DNA from: Psychromonas sp. B3M02
GTDB lineage: Bacteria > Pseudomonadota > Gammaproteobacteria > Enterobacterales > Psychromonadaceae
Assembly: GCF_003318165.1 (NCBI RefSeq)
Contig: NZ_QOCB01000020.1
Coordinates: 1 to 48,975 of the forward strand
Direction: 5' to 3'
Length of the DNA stretch: 48,975 bases
A program made the position numbers and the translations under genes. Position 1 is the stretch's first letter; every line of letters begins with the position of its first letter. Shown piece after piece: positions 34,848 through 44,071 of this stretch. Below the pieces are notes generated by a model. That model saw only the letters and a list, made by a program, of their open reading frames with translations, ran no database searches and was not told where the DNA came from.

Positions 34848-34875
34848 ATTGTAACTTTCTCACTGATTAATCTAA

Positions 34876-34923
34876 CAAGGATTAACAGTGTCTCTATGGC
34901 TCTACCAACTAACCTAAAGAGGA
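34876..34923 (-). pseudogene. Degenerate tRNA-Asn-like unit D4
   Basis: TCCTCTTTAGGTTAGTTGGT, GAGCCATAGAGACACTGTTAA, then TCCTTG. It starts 76 nt upstream of tRNA copy 3. The D-arm can still pair (GGTT/AGCC); the anticodon stem cannot. Confidence 0.75.
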
Positions 34924-34983
34924 ATTGTAAATATTTATCGTAATTTCTTACGTTTAACTTCGACTTATCAAAGTTAAAGAATG
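34924..34983 (-). repeat. 60-nt inter-tRNA spacer with two hairpins (copy c)
   Basis: Same layout as copies a and b: 11-bp stem (one G-T pair) and CGTAA-GAAA-TTACG. Confidence 0.8.
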
Positions 34984-35059
34984 TGGCTCCTCTTGCTGGG
35001 CTTGAACCAGCGACACACGGATTAACAGTCCGTTGCTCTACCAACTGAGCTAAAGAGGA
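34984..35059 (-). tRNA. tRNA-Asn (GUU), copy 4 (first intact unit transcribed)
   Basis: Identical over 76 nt to copies 1-3, with CCA encoded and anticodon GTT. Confidence 0.97.
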
Positions 35060-35088
35060 ATTGTATTTTTCTTACTTATTAATCTCAA

Positions 35089-35136
35089 TACGGATTAACA
35101 GTATCTCTATGGCTCTACCAACTAACCTAAAGAAGA
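35089..35136 (-). pseudogene. Degenerate tRNA-Asn-like unit D5 (first in the transcript)
   Basis: TCTTCTTTAGGTTAGTTGGT, GAGCCATAGAGATACTGTTAA, TCCGTAT; no T-arm. It starts 77 nt upstream of tRNA copy 4, about 145 nt after the promoter. Confidence 0.75.
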
Positions 35137-35286
35137 ATTGTATCTTTTCACTGACTAATCTAATAACTGATCAACCGAGCCTTTATATCTAAAAGGTCTT
35201 ATCTAGCCCTTCATCATATCAATTCATTTTATAAATGAAAGGATAACTAAACAATATTTTGTCCGAGTCATCTTAAAGACGGGCGC

Positions 35287-35315
35287 AGTATATTTTTTGC
35301 AGTGAATCATGTCAA
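35287..35315 (-). promoter_or_regulatory. Sigma-70 promoter of the tRNA-Asn array, with GC-rich discriminator
   Basis: On the minus strand: perfect -35 TTGACA (35315-35310), 17-nt spacer, -10 TATACT (35292-35287), then GCGCCCG. A near-consensus core with a GC-rich discriminator is typical of stable-RNA promoters under stringent (ppGpp/DksA) control. Transcription should start near 35280. Confidence 0.85.
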
Positions 35316-35411
35316 CAAAAAAGGAGGATAAAAAAATTGGTTGCTGATAAATCAAACAACCAATCACAAATATTCGCTAACCTGCTTTTTTATTGTGCAA
35401 TATCAATCAGA

Positions 35412-36155
35412 TTAAATATCCCACTTAATACTGTCGTGTAATTTTTCTTGCGTCATTTCAAGTGGTTCATCTGGCTCACCAACAATCACTATGTTAGTTT
35501 TGCCCATTTTTTCAGACATACCTTTTAAATGCTCATTACTAAATTTCGCAGCAGGTGTGAATTTTCCTTGTTCTGGTACGACAAACACAGTCACACGCCC
35601 TTTCTCACCTTTTAGTATCATATGTAAAGCTGAAGTACCTTTGAAACTACAGTAGTTTACAAACATCACTTCGCCTAAACCTTCTTTAGCTTGTCCGCCA
35701 TATACTGCGAGTTTAGCATTTACCGCCTGTAAGCTTGCATTCTCATTAGCCTTAGCTGTTAGGAAATACTCGTTTTTAACCATCTCTAACGCAACATTAC
35801 CTATATCTTCAGGCGCTTGCTCAACGGCTGCGACTTCCACTGGTGGGGTAACTGTTTTCTGTATAAGAGGTATACTTAAACCAATAACAAAAGCGACAGA
35901 AGCAGCAATAGCCAGATGCCATCGAGCACTGATATTTTTGTCACGCTCTAACGCAAAGCTTTGCTCTAACATTATTTTGTCGGCTAAATCATCAGGCACA
36001 TCCACTTTTAAACTATCTTTTAATAATTTATCGAATGCTTTGCTGTCATCGACTAGTTTTTTTGATGAATCAGAAGACATTGCTCTCTCTAAGAACTCTT
36101 CGGACTTATCATTGGGTGTTGCAATCGCTGTATGACGAAATAAAATATCATCCAT
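35412..36155 (-). CDS. DUF3379 family putative anti-sigma factor
   Basis: 247 residues with a cytoplasmic N-terminal part (about 1-80), one transmembrane helix (LAIAASVAFVIGLSIPLI, about 82-99) and a periplasmic domain (about 105-247, VMFVNYCSFKGTSALHMI). This is the DUF3379 layout. These genes usually lie just after an ECF sigma gene, and here the ATG overlaps the end of that gene by 8 nt with GGAG ahead of it. By context it should hold the sigma factor at the membrane until an envelope signal releases it. No zinc-binding HxxxCxxC motif is present. Signal and regulon are unknown. Confidence 0.85.
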   Translation of the reverse strand: MDDILFRHTAIATPNDKSEEFLERAMSSDSSKKLVDDSKAFDKLLKDSLKVDVPDDLADKIMLEQSFALERDKNISARWHLAIAASVAFVIGLSIPLIQKTVTPPVEVAAVEQAPEDIGNVALEMVKNEYFLTAKANENASLQAVNAKLAVYGGQAKEGLGEVMFVNYCSFKGTSALHMILKGEKGRVTVFVVPEQGKFTPAAKFSNEHLKGMSEKMGKTNIVIVGEPDEPLEMTQEKLHDSIKWDI

Positions 36156-36711
36156 GCGCTTCTCCGGTATTATTAATTTCTACTTTTAAATTAGTTTTAA
36201 GTAGATTTTTGGCTCTAAATAACCGTGTTAACACGGTATTTTTATTTAAATCTAATTGGGCCGCTATCTCTTCTGCAGTAAAGCCTGCAATGAGTTGTAA
36301 CAACAGAGGTTCTTTATAGTCAGCAGGTAACGCTGCTATTTTTTGCTGAATGAGCTCTTTATCATATGGGCTAGACTCTTCTTCTGCTGCTACTTCGTAA
36401 TCATCAATATCAACTAACGATAATTGCTTACGTTCAAAGCGCCTAGCATTCTCGCGGCGCAAAATTGTAAACAACCAAGCTTTGGCTGATTTATCATCAA
36501 GTAAACTGTCAATGCTTTTCCATGCACGTAAACAAGTTTCTTGCACTAGATCTTGAGCAACCTCAGAATCACGGCAAACCCACAATGCGTAGCGGTAAAG
36601 ATCAGCGCTATAGACATTCACTAATGATTCATATCGTTTCTGTTTTCTATTCATATCCTTAATGACCGAGGATGATGAACTTTTATTTCGTTTCGATTTA
36701 AAAAAATTCAT
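36148..36711 (-). CDS. ECF-type sigma-70 family RNA polymerase sigma factor
   Basis: 187 residues. Region 2 runs from about 30 to 95 (YSADLYRYALWVCRDSEVAQ, then DLVQETCLRAWKS), and region 4 from about 125 to 175 (LPADYKEPLLLQLIAGFTAEE, then a helix-turn-helix with NKNTVLTRLFRAKN). No region 1 or 3, as in ECF factors. The Ser/Lys-rich N-terminal ~20 residues are an extension; the start at 36711 is supported by AAGGA 6 nt upstream. Co-transcribed with the DUF3379 gene, probably autoregulated, though I could not identify the ECF promoter by eye. Confidence 0.9.
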   Translation of the reverse strand: MNFFKSKRNKSSSSSVIKDMNRKQKRYESLVNVYSADLYRYALWVCRDSEVAQDLVQETCLRAWKSIDSLLDDKSAKAWLFTILRRENARRFERKQLSLVDIDDYEVAAEEESSPYDKELIQQKIAALPADYKEPLLLQLIAGFTAEEIAAQLDLNKNTVLTRLFRAKNLLKTNLKVEINNTGEAHG

Positions 36712-36979
36712 TATTTTCCTTTAATGCAAACTTTTCGCCTAATTTCGCTTATGAATGTCTGATATTTAGCGTCCTGCTATATAAATGCGAAGGGCTTTCT
36801 TTAAATACTATTAATAGTACCAGTAAATTAATAACCTCTATTATTGAATAGTTCTAGCAAGTTCGCAAATACAACAGTATTAAAACAAGGTTAGGTTATG
36901 CGAAGTTATTGAACATTTAAATAAATAGGTAAATAAACAGTAGATAATACGTATTGAGTGTTGAAACTTAGGCTAACCT

Positions 36980-37471
36980 TTAATTTGCTACCAAAAACGT
37001 GTATTCGATAGGTACTGTCTTATCATCAATTAATAAAGTGATTTGTAGTGTGATTGATGCATTTTTTTCAGAGCAGGCTCCCACCATAGTTTGTGCTTGG
37101 TAAGTAATACTGTGGTTTATACTCTCAACGGGCACTAAGGTGACAGATATTTTACCTTCAAAGCCTTTTTCACTGACCATTTTTGCATCACTTACTGTCC
37201 AGTTTTTTAATTCACTGGTTAAACTGATATTAAACGGCTGATCAGGCACAACTTCCCCTTCCTCCACCGTTAATATAAAACGCCCAGACGCTGACTCTAG
37301 GACACAAGGCTTAGATAACTGACACACTAGCTGATCTGTTTTTGAAACTTGATTTGATTGCTCCGAAGATGATTGTTCACTACTCTCAAAGCTCAGTGTT
37401 CTCCATACAAATAACCCAATTAATAACGAGAGCATAATCAGTAGTTGGATTAATCGAGTAGGTGTGAGCAT
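36980..37471 (-). CDS. Membrane-anchored periplasmic protein of unknown function
   Basis: 163 residues: one N-terminal helix (LIQLLIMLSLLIGLFVW, about residues 7-23), a Ser/Gln-rich linker, and a periplasmic domain rich in beta-strand (about 50-163) with three Cys. Two of them lie in LVCQLSKPCVLES and one near the end (GACSEKN), so a disulfide is likely. The start has AAGGA about 7 nt upstream. It diverges from fnr with 454 nt between. A link to respiration is suggested only by position. No family recognised. Confidence 0.65.
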   Translation of the reverse strand: MLTPTRLIQLLIMLSLLIGLFVWRTLSFESSEQSSSEQSNQVSKTDQLVCQLSKPCVLESASGRFILTVEEGEVVPDQPFNISLTSELKNWTVSDAKMVSEKGFEGKISVTLVPVESINHSITYQAQTMVGACSEKNASITLQITLLIDDKTVPIEYTFLVAN

Positions 37472-37925
37472 TATTTTTCCTTGTTAGTGGCAAAAACCAC
37501 TTTTATATAAACCTAATGGCTTTACATAAAGTTACATCAGATAAGTTATACCGATGGTATTTGATATTGGATCTAAATTTAGCGTTGGGAAAATAGACCG
37601 GTTAATGATTGTGATTAGTATTCGCTTATTATAAATGTTTTCAGTTAATGGTTAAAACTTTTTAGTTTACACAATCAAATTACAGCAGTTCCTATCTACA
37701 GTTTTAATTATTAATGATGAAAAGTATTAACACGCTTAACCTCTTGCGACTGGCAATACTCCTTTATTAATCAAATTTCTTTGCGCCAGCGCATAAAAAC
37801 AATAAAAAATAATAATGACACCATCATTTTTAAGCAAAAAAACACCCACTAACAACTTTAGTATTAACTATTTTAAAGGTGCTTTATAAGGTGCTAGTAT
37901 TAAGTTAAATCAATAAAATGAAGAG
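37472..37925. other. Divergent intergenic region before fnr
   Basis: 454 AT-rich bases. Near fnr, TTAAGTTAAATCAAT at about 37902-37916 contains one good FNR half-site (ATCAA) but a poor second half, so FNR autoregulation is possible, not shown. A short palindrome (ATACCGATGGTAT) lies near 37547. No gene seen. Confidence 0.45.
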
Positions 37926-37931
37926 ATGAAC

Positions 37932-38669
37932 ATGGATAAAAGTAATACAAGTCGTATACAAAGTGGTGCTTGTGCAATTCATTGCCAAGATTGCAGTATC
38001 AGCCAGTTATGTATTCCTTACTCTCTCAACGAAACTGAATTGGAGCGTTTAGATACGATTATTGAACGTAAAAAACCAATTCAAAAAGGCAGTGAGATTT
38101 TTAAAGCCGGTGAAGCAATGAGATGTCTCTATGCTATTCGTTCTGGTACTTTAAAGTCTTATACCATTACAGAGCAAGGTGATGAACAAATCACAGCTTT
38201 CCACCTTGCAGGAGACTTAGTTGGCTTTGATGGTATTAGCTCTGGCACTCATCCGAGTTTTGCACAAGCATTAGAAACAGCAATGATTTGTGAAATTCCC
38301 TATGACACACTTGATGATTTATCGACATCAATGCCTAAGTTAAGACAGCAAATTTTGCGTCTTATGAGTAATGAGATAGTAGAAGATCAAAGCATGATCC
38401 TACTTTTGTCCAAAAAGAACGCCGAAGAAAGATTAGCTTCTTTTATCCATAACCTTTCAGTGCGTTACGCCGCTCGCGGTTTCTCGCCAAGAGAGTTTAG
38501 ATTGTCAATGACACGTGGGGATATCGGTAATTACCTAGGATTAACCGTTGAAACAATCAGTCGATTATTAGGTCGATTCCAGAAAAGTGGCATGATTGCA
38601 GTGAAAGGCAAATATATTACCGTATTAGATGAAGCACAACTTTCAGCATTATCAGGCTCAATGACGTAA
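37932..38669 (+). CDS. fnr: FNR/EtrA oxygen-sensing transcription regulator
   Basis: CRP/FNR-family regulator that senses oxygen through a [4Fe-4S] cluster and controls anaerobic genes. 245 residues from the ATG at 37932; AAGAG six nt upstream favours it over the ATG at 37926. The N-terminal cluster cysteines are in [15 protein letters not shown], with the fourth in the effector domain ([11 protein letters not shown]). A cyclic-nucleotide-like domain (about 25-150), dimer helix and helix-turn-helix ([20 protein letters not shown]) follow. The DNA-reading residues (ETISR) are those of FNR, so it should read TTGAT-N4-ATCAA. uspE follows, as in other marine gammaproteobacteria. It is a likely regulator of the cyo operon in this window. 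Confidence 0.95.
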   Translation: MDKSNTSRIQSGACAIHCQDCSISQLCIPYSLNETELERLDTIIERKKPIQKGSEIFKAGEAMRCLYAIRSGTLKSYTITEQGDEQITAFHLAGDLVGFDGISSGTHPSFAQALETAMICEIPYDTLDDLSTSMPKLRQQILRLMSNEIVEDQSMILLLSKKNAEERLASFIHNLSVRYAARGFSPREFRLSMTRGDIGNYLGLTVETISRLLGRFQKSGMIAVKGKYITVLDEAQLSALSGSMT

Positions 38670-38704
38670 TAGTGTTAACACACAATCCATTGCCCTTTAT
38701 CGCT

Positions 38705-38783
38705 AATCTCATCACTAATACACTAACTATATTGTTAAGTTTTAAGGAGTATCATTAACCACTGTAGTTAGTGTGATTGGTAT
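38705..38783. repeat. MITE-like remnant between fnr and uspE
   Basis: CACTAACTATATTG and its near complement GTAGTTAGTGTGATTGGTAT form an imperfect inverted repeat ending in ATTGGTAT, the terminus of the MITE-like family. It is shorter and diverged. Confidence 0.55.
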
Positions 38784-38827
38784 CACTACCTAATTAGCTG
38801 TAATTGCTCTAAATTAAAGGTAGTGAT
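38782..38827 (+). promoter_or_regulatory. Hairpin in the uspE leader
   Basis: ATCACTACCT and AGGTAGTGAT are perfect complements 26 nt apart, ending about 10 nt before the uspE ribosome site. It could act as an operator or as an RNA hairpin affecting translation. It begins inside the MITE-like end. Confidence 0.45.
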
Positions 38828-38848
38828 TTCTAAAAATTGGAGGCTAAC

Positions 38849-39790
38849 ATGCTTAAATATAATAATATTTTAGTTTATATCGATCCAACACAAGAACAAC
38901 AACCCGCATTACAAAGAGCGATTGAAATAGCGCAAAATGATAAAAACACCAAAATAACGCTATTCCTATCTTGTTATGACTTAACCTATGAAATGACCTC
39001 GTTAAGCTCTGCTGAAGAGCGCCAGGTGATGCAATCTTTGGTTATCAAAGAAAACCAAGAATGGTTAGATACCCTCGCAGATCCTCACCGAGCAGAAGGT
39101 TACGCCATTGCTTGCCAAGTCCACTGGCATAACCGCCCTTTCCAAGCAGCCATTCAACTTATCCTAAGAGAAGGCTACGACCTGTTAATTAAATCTACTC
39201 ATCCACACTCTCGTCTTAGCGCCATTTTATTCACACCAACTGACTGGAACTTATTGCGTAAATGCCCTATCCCACTGTTATTAGTGAAAGCGAAATCATG
39301 GCCTGAAAATGGCAATATACTGTGTGCTATTGATTGTAAAAGCGTTGAGGATGAAGCACACCATAGCTTAAATGAAGCGATTCTGACTGAGGCTAATGAT
39401 ATTGCTCAGATGATAAAATCTAATATTCATGCGGTTAATGCGTATCCAAGCCCGCCAATGAATATCATGATGGAATTACCTGAATTTGATCCAATTCATT
39501 ATGAAGATGGATTAAAGAAATTCCATCAAAAAACCTTGAATGATTATGCTAGTAAGTATCAACTTATGCCTGAAAACATTCACCTGGAGCAAGGTTTACC
39601 AGAAGATGTGATCAGCGAGGTGGCGCAACAGATTAATGCTGAATTAGTTATCTTAGGCACAGTGGGACGCTCTGGCTTAGGCTCAACGCTACTTGGACAT
39701 ACTGCAGAGCAAGTAATTGATAAATTAGACAGTGATTTACTGGCGTTAAAACCACAAGGCTTTGTTAGCCCAATTAAGATAGATGAATAA
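38849..39790 (+). CDS. uspE: Universal stress protein E
   Basis: Tandem two-domain universal stress protein, 313 residues (E. coli UspE 316), cytoplasmic. The start is the ATG at 38849 with GGAG 6 nt upstream; a TTG at 38837 would include that site. The first Usp domain begins KYNNILVYIDPTQEQQ. The second ends with the ATP-loop-like GTVGRSGLGSTLLGHTAEQV (about residues 275-294). It lies directly after fnr on the same strand with a 180-nt gap holding repeat remnants and a hairpin. Confidence 0.93.
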   Translation: MLKYNNILVYIDPTQEQQPALQRAIEIAQNDKNTKITLFLSCYDLTYEMTSLSSAEERQVMQSLVIKENQEWLDTLADPHRAEGYAIACQVHWHNRPFQAAIQLILREGYDLLIKSTHPHSRLSAILFTPTDWNLLRKCPIPLLLVKAKSWPENGNILCAIDCKSVEDEAHHSLNEAILTEANDIAQMIKSNIHAVNAYPSPPMNIMMELPEFDPIHYEDGLKKFHQKTLNDYASKYQLMPENIHLEQGLPEDVISEVAQQINAELVILGTVGRSGLGSTLLGHTAEQVIDKLDSDLLALKPQGFVSPIKIDE

Positions 39791-39828
39791 TAATATAAAT
39801 TAGATACATAAAAGTATTGTGCAAAACT

Positions 39829-39869
39829 AAAAGGCCCAATAACCAAATACTCGGTTATTGGGCCTTTTT
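39829..39869. terminator. Bidirectional rho-independent terminator
   Basis: Perfect 16-bp stem (AAAAGGCCCAATAACC / GGTTATTGGGCCTTTT) with an 8-nt loop, between converging uspE and the chemoreceptor gene. Confidence 0.93.
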
Positions 39870-39881
39870 AATGGAAATATT

Positions 39882-41768
39882 CTAAAGCTTAAAGACTTCC
39901 ACTGACTTACTTAATGCATTGGCGATATCTAATAATTCATCAGCACGTTTTGCATTATTTGCAGAGCTTTCTGAGGTTACTTTCGCCATGTCGTTAATAC
40001 CTACAATACTTTGATTAATCTCACCCGCAACTAAGGTTTGCTCTTCCGCTGACGTTGCAATCTGATTATTCATATCTTGAATGATAGAAACAGAATGACG
40101 GATCTCTTCTAAGGCCTGATTTGCCTCTTGAGATTTAACTGCCGTTGACTGTGCATTATTTACATTCACTTGCATCAGCTCCACTGAGTTTTTAGATTCC
40201 GTTTGCAGGCTGTTGATCATGGTTTGGATTTCAGTGGTACTCTCTTGTGTTCTATTTGCTAAACTACGCACTTCATCTGCAACTACAGCAAAACCTCGGC
40301 CTTGCTCACCAGCCCTTGCGGCTTCAATCGCGGCGTTCAATGCTAATAAGTTAGTTTGCTCAGAGATAGCACGGATAACTTCGATAATACTACCGATATT
40401 ATCAATTTCACCTTCTAGCTTATTCATCACTTGCTGCACGCCCGTCACCCCTTCAACCAAGGTTGAGATATCAGCGTTCATGCCATTAACCACTTCAATC
40501 CCTTTATTGGACTGATTATTTGCTTCATCAGCAGCTGTAGAGGCACTTAGCGCATTACGCGCGACTTCATCAACGGTCACCGCCATCTCATTCATCGCCG
40601 TAGAAGTTTGCTCTAACTCCATCATTTGAGTTTCTGAACTGCGGTTAACATTTGAAGCAGACTCTGACATCTGTGTAGAGGCACTGTTTAATTGACTGCT
40701 TGATACATTAATATGCTCAATAATATCTTTTAAGCTATCAACCATAGTTAAAATTGCACTATAAATTCCCGTCTCTTGCCCGGTAGCCGGCGCGACTGAA
40801 CTCAACTTACCCTGTGCAATATTCTCTACAATTTTCTCTATATCAGCAGGCTCGCCACCCACAGGACGATACATAACCTTGATAATAATCAAATAGATCA
40901 AGTATAAAGAAACAACAATAAAGACAAAAGCAATCAATAAGGTTGATTGCAAATCTTCACTGGAAGCTTTTGTTATTTCATCCCATTCCGTCCAGGTCCA
41001 TACATTCCAATTTAAGCCATCAATACGAATACCTGACACTGTGTATTCTTCACCCTCTAAAAAGTAATTATGGTGACTCATTTCTGCGGTTTGGAACGCT
41101 TTATATGAAGGTCTTTCCTGATATAGGTTTTTACCCACTAAGGTATTATCTTTAGCTGCTAATAGATAACCATCTTCACGACTTACGAAGACATGATTAT
41201 CAGGGTCCAATATATGTACAAACTCGCTCATTTGTTTAACACTAATATTCAAGCAAACAACACCAACAATCGAACCATTCCGTTTCACGGGTAATGCTAA
41301 TGCCATGACGTTACTGCCTAATGAACTTTTATAAGGCTTAGTAATGATACGGTCTTCGCCATTAAATATTCTGACATACCACTCACGTTGTAATTGTTTG
41401 GCATTAAAGCCCACTTCTAAGCCATCGCTGGCATGCGCATAGGTTTTAGCATCCTTAGTGGTAATATAAGCGTCGAGGATATCCAAATTATTAGCCATGG
41501 CATGTAGGGCATTAACCGTTTCACGTTCATTTAATAATCCCGTTGAGTTAATCTCAACACTATCAGCCAAAATGCTTAACGCATCAAAATAGCGTTCCAT
41601 TTTCTGTTCAATTGATTTAGAAATCAAAGCGGTTTGAACATCCATTCTAGTATTGTTATTTTCAATAGATTCAGCTCTAAAGTTAAAATAACCAACACCC
41701 GAGATAGCTGATATAGCCAGCGTTAGTAACAAGCCTATCAGTAATAATATTTTTGTTTTTGCGGTCAT
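39882..41768 (-). CDS. Methyl-accepting chemotaxis protein with dCACHE-type sensor
   Basis: 628-residue chemoreceptor: TM1 (about 6-27, [19 protein letters not shown]), a periplasmic double-CACHE-like domain of about 240 residues (with [16 protein letters not shown] and [14 protein letters not shown]), TM2 (about 275-297), HAMP-like linker, and a cytoplasmic signalling domain. The hairpin tip ([32 protein letters not shown]) is fully conserved. It ends without a CheR/CheB-binding pentapeptide. dCACHE receptors often sense amino or organic acids; the ligand here is unknown. No che genes are adjacent. Confidence 0.93.
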   Translation of the reverse strand: MTAKTKILLLIGLLLTLAISAISGVGYFNFRAESIENNNTRMDVQTALISKSIEQKMERYFDALSILADSVEINSTGLLNERETVNALHAMANNLDILDAYITTKDAKTYAHASDGLEVGFNAKQLQREWYVRIFNGEDRIITKPYKSSLGSNVMALALPVKRNGSIVGVVCLNISVKQMSEFVHILDPDNHVFVSREDGYLLAAKDNTLVGKNLYQERPSYKAFQTAEMSHHNYFLEGEEYTVSGIRIDGLNWNVWTWTEWDEITKASSEDLQSTLLIAFVFIVVSLYLIYLIIIKVMYRPVGGEPADIEKIVENIAQGKLSSVAPATGQETGIYSAILTMVDSLKDIIEHINVSSSQLNSASTQMSESASNVNRSSETQMMELEQTSTAMNEMAVTVDEVARNALSASTAADEANNQSNKGIEVVNGMNADISTLVEGVTGVQQVMNKLEGEIDNIGSIIEVIRAISEQTNLLALNAAIEAARAGEQGRGFAVVADEVRSLANRTQESTTEIQTMINSLQTESKNSVELMQVNVNNAQSTAVKSQEANQALEEIRHSVSIIQDMNNQIATSAEEQTLVAGEINQSIVGINDMAKVTSESSANNAKRADELLDIANALSKSVEVFKL

Positions 41769-41946
41769 AGTTTATGCTTCCTTGGTAAACTACTTTCATT
41801 TCAGTAATGAAGAAAAGTAATACAATGTTCTGTTGGCTTTTGATAACCGTTATAGCAACAGAAATAGGTAAATAATGTGGGTATATTCGATCAAATTGAC
41901 TCCTTTTTTACTGAGATATTTACAATAAAAAAGGAGTGTTCTAAGG

Positions 41947-42411
41947 TTAAGCTTGCTCGTTTAAGTAATTCAACACCACTTCGTGGTGATCTTTAGTTTT
42001 AAACTTATTAAAGATATGTTGTAACTTGCCCTCTTCATCGATTAAAAATGAGGTTCTTACTACGCCCATATTTTCTCTGCCCATGAATTTTTTTAGTTGC
42101 CAAACACCAAAGCTTTCACAAACGCTATGGTCCTCATCACCTAATAAAGTAAAGTTCAAGGATTGTTTGTTGATGAAGTTAGTTAACTTCTTTGGTGTAT
42201 CAGGGCTAATACCTAATACCACTACATTCAAGTCTGCTAAATCATCTTTACTATCGCGCAAAGCACAGGCTTGTGTTGTACAACCAGGGGTAGAGGCTCT
42301 TGGGTAAAAATAGACCAATACTTTTTTACCCAAGTAATCACTTAAAGTAACCTGGTTATTATCTTGATCTGGTAAGGTGAAATTTGGCGCTAAGCTACCG
42401 ACTTCTAACAT
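41947..42411 (-). CDS. bcp: Thioredoxin-dependent thiol peroxidase (Bcp/PrxQ)
   Basis: Peroxiredoxin that reduces H2O2 and organic peroxides using thioredoxin. 154 residues from the ATG at 42411 (E. coli 156); a GTG five codons earlier is a less likely start. The peroxidatic Cys is in YFYPRASTPGCTTQAC, with the resolving Cys five residues later as in PrxQ. The N-terminus (LEVGSLAPNFTLPDQDN) and FGVWQLKKFMGREN are typical. In E. coli bcp lies in the same neighbourhood as perM and bepA, and the three are near each other here too. Confidence 0.94.
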   Translation of the reverse strand: MLEVGSLAPNFTLPDQDNNQVTLSDYLGKKVLVYFYPRASTPGCTTQACALRDSKDDLADLNVVVLGISPDTPKKLTNFINKQSLNFTLLGDEDHSVCESFGVWQLKKFMGRENMGVVRTSFLIDEEGKLQHIFNKFKTKDHHEVVLNYLNEQA

Positions 42412-42548
42412 AAATTTTATTCCCACTAGTTAAAAATTAGACACATTATTAGTGTTTGTCTGTTCTTTTGATGTTATCGGCAAAAGAACCGACTTCTTTA
42501 CCTACTTTTTTAATAAAATTGAAAAAATATCCTATAAAAACAACCTTA

Positions 42549-43628
42549 TTAATCAATAGACTCTATTACATTGTTCTCCATTTGTACTGCTGGCCACGCA
42601 TTAAGCACAGCTTTGACTAAGGTCGCTAAAGGTATCGCGAAAAAGACTCCCCAGAAACCCCATAAACCGCCAAAAATTAATACTGAAATAATAATAACAA
42701 CTGGGTGTAAGTTTACCGCTTCAGAAAATAAGATAGGTACAATCAAATTACCATCTAATGCTTGAATAATGCCGTAAGCAATCATCAAATAAGCAAACTC
42801 TGGCGATATTCCCCATTGAAATAACGCCACAACAGCCACAGGTACTGTCACTACGGCTGCACCGATATAGGGGATCAAAACAGATAAACCGACCAATACA
42901 GCTAATAAGGCTGAATAACGTAAGCCCATAAAGAAGAAGGTAAAGTATGTCGCTACGCTAACAATTAATATTTCAGTAATTTTACCGCGAATATAGTTCA
43001 TGATTTGGCCATTCATTTCTGACCATACTTGCGCAGCTAGTTTTCTGTTATTAGGCAAAAACTTAACCATGCTCGCTATCAACTCATTTTTATCTTTAAG
43101 CATAAATACCATCATCAGAGGCACCAATATTGCGTACACGAGTAATGCAGCAATATTCAATAAAGATGCAAAAGATTGGGATAATAGGAAGCCGCCACTA
43201 TCCACTAAATAACTTTTTATAGTGCCTATCAAGTGTGTAATGGTTTCAGGATCAACCGCTTCTGGGTAATGTGCCGGTAGGGTTAACATATAAGTTTGTC
43301 CCTGATTTAGCATAGTAGGTAAATCTTGTACAAAAGAAGCAGCCTGTTTGAATAGTGTTGGTAAAACACCTAAAAAAGCAAAAATAGAAATAGATACAAA
43401 CAATGCCATTACAATCAGCGTTGCCACTGTCCTGTTCATTTTGAAGCGCATCAAGTAGGTCACAGGCCAATCCAGCAAATAAGCCAAAACAATCGCAACA
43501 AATAAAGGCGTTAAAATATTACCAAAAAGATAGATTACAAAAAAAGAAAACAATAAAAGCAGGAACAAAACACTTAAATTAGGGTCTGAAAAACGTGTCT
43601 TATACCATTGAATTAGTTGCATAAACAT
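42549..43628 (-). CDS. perM: AI-2E family transporter, PerM-like permease
   Basis: 359-residue inner-membrane protein with about eight helices, of the AI-2E/PerM family. Features are the N-terminal LFVAIVLAYLLDWPVTYLMR, a soluble segment between helices 3 and 4 (about 90-145), and the C-terminal GLSVLIPYIGAAVVTVPVAV and GGLWGFWGVFFAIPLATLVK. E. coli PerM has no firm function; some relatives export AI-2 or exchange Na+/H+. An AAGGA about 10 nt upstream favours the first ATG. It diverges from bepA, the arrangement also found in E. coli. Confidence 0.88.
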   Translation of the reverse strand: MFMQLIQWYKTRFSDPNLSVLFLLLLFSFFVIYLFGNILTPLFVAIVLAYLLDWPVTYLMRFKMNRTVATLIVMALFVSISIFAFLGVLPTLFKQAASFVQDLPTMLNQGQTYMLTLPAHYPEAVDPETITHLIGTIKSYLVDSGGFLLSQSFASLLNIAALLVYAILVPLMMVFMLKDKNELIASMVKFLPNNRKLAAQVWSEMNGQIMNYIRGKITEILIVSVATYFTFFFMGLRYSALLAVLVGLSVLIPYIGAAVVTVPVAVVALFQWGISPEFAYLMIAYGIIQALDGNLIVPILFSEAVNLHPVVIIISVLIFGGLWGFWGVFFAIPLATLVKAVLNAWPAVQMENNVIESID

Positions 43629-44071
43629 TGGAGATTTATCCTTATATGATGGCGAATATGTTATTTTATCACTGACCTAAATAATGAGATAACAAACGCT
43701 ATTATCCTTGTTTAATACCAATCACACATATTAAATATTATTGGTAATACACAAACACTAACACATTATTTTTAATGTGAATGTAATGTACTTAATTTGC
43801 TCAGCGTATCTACTTAAAATAGATACCTTAAAAGACCAATAGATAACTGATTAATTTCATTTAATCATCTCTTTTGCTGATCATGATAGCAACCATTGTT
43901 TCTATTATGAACGGTTAGTCAGCGATAGTTAACTATACAAACTAAAAGGCGAGTTAATGTAAATGACTGTTTTATTAACAAAGTTTAATGGTAGCATTTG
44001 AAGCAAGTAAATAAGCAACCTTTTCCAAGCCGATCAGTACTCAGCCGTGACTTAATTAAACCGGAGCGCAT
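43629..44071. other. Divergent region between perM and bepA
   Basis: 443 bases holding both promoters. It contains a 34-bp mini inverted repeat at 43715-43748. No RNA gene or further structure recognised. Confidence 0.5.
43715..43748. repeat. Miniature inverted repeat with MITE-like ends
   Basis: ATACCAATCACACATATTAA continues into ATATTATTGGTAAT; both ends match the family termini and the interior is almost gone. It is either a deletion derivative or a chance palindrome. Confidence 0.5.

Noticed and set aside
34096-35044. Open frames beginning MVEQRTVNPCVAGSSPARGAT
   Set aside because: They are the tRNA-Asn genes read as protein on the same strand; this peptide is a well-known artefact of tRNA arrays.
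34061-35140. Direct repeats that might be a CRISPR array
   Set aside because: The repeats are 76-nt tRNA genes and tRNA-like units with identical spacers, not short repeats with unique spacers; no cas genes are present.
37895-37920. FNR box upstream of fnr
   Set aside because: Only one half-site (ATCAA) is good; the other half does not match TTGAT.
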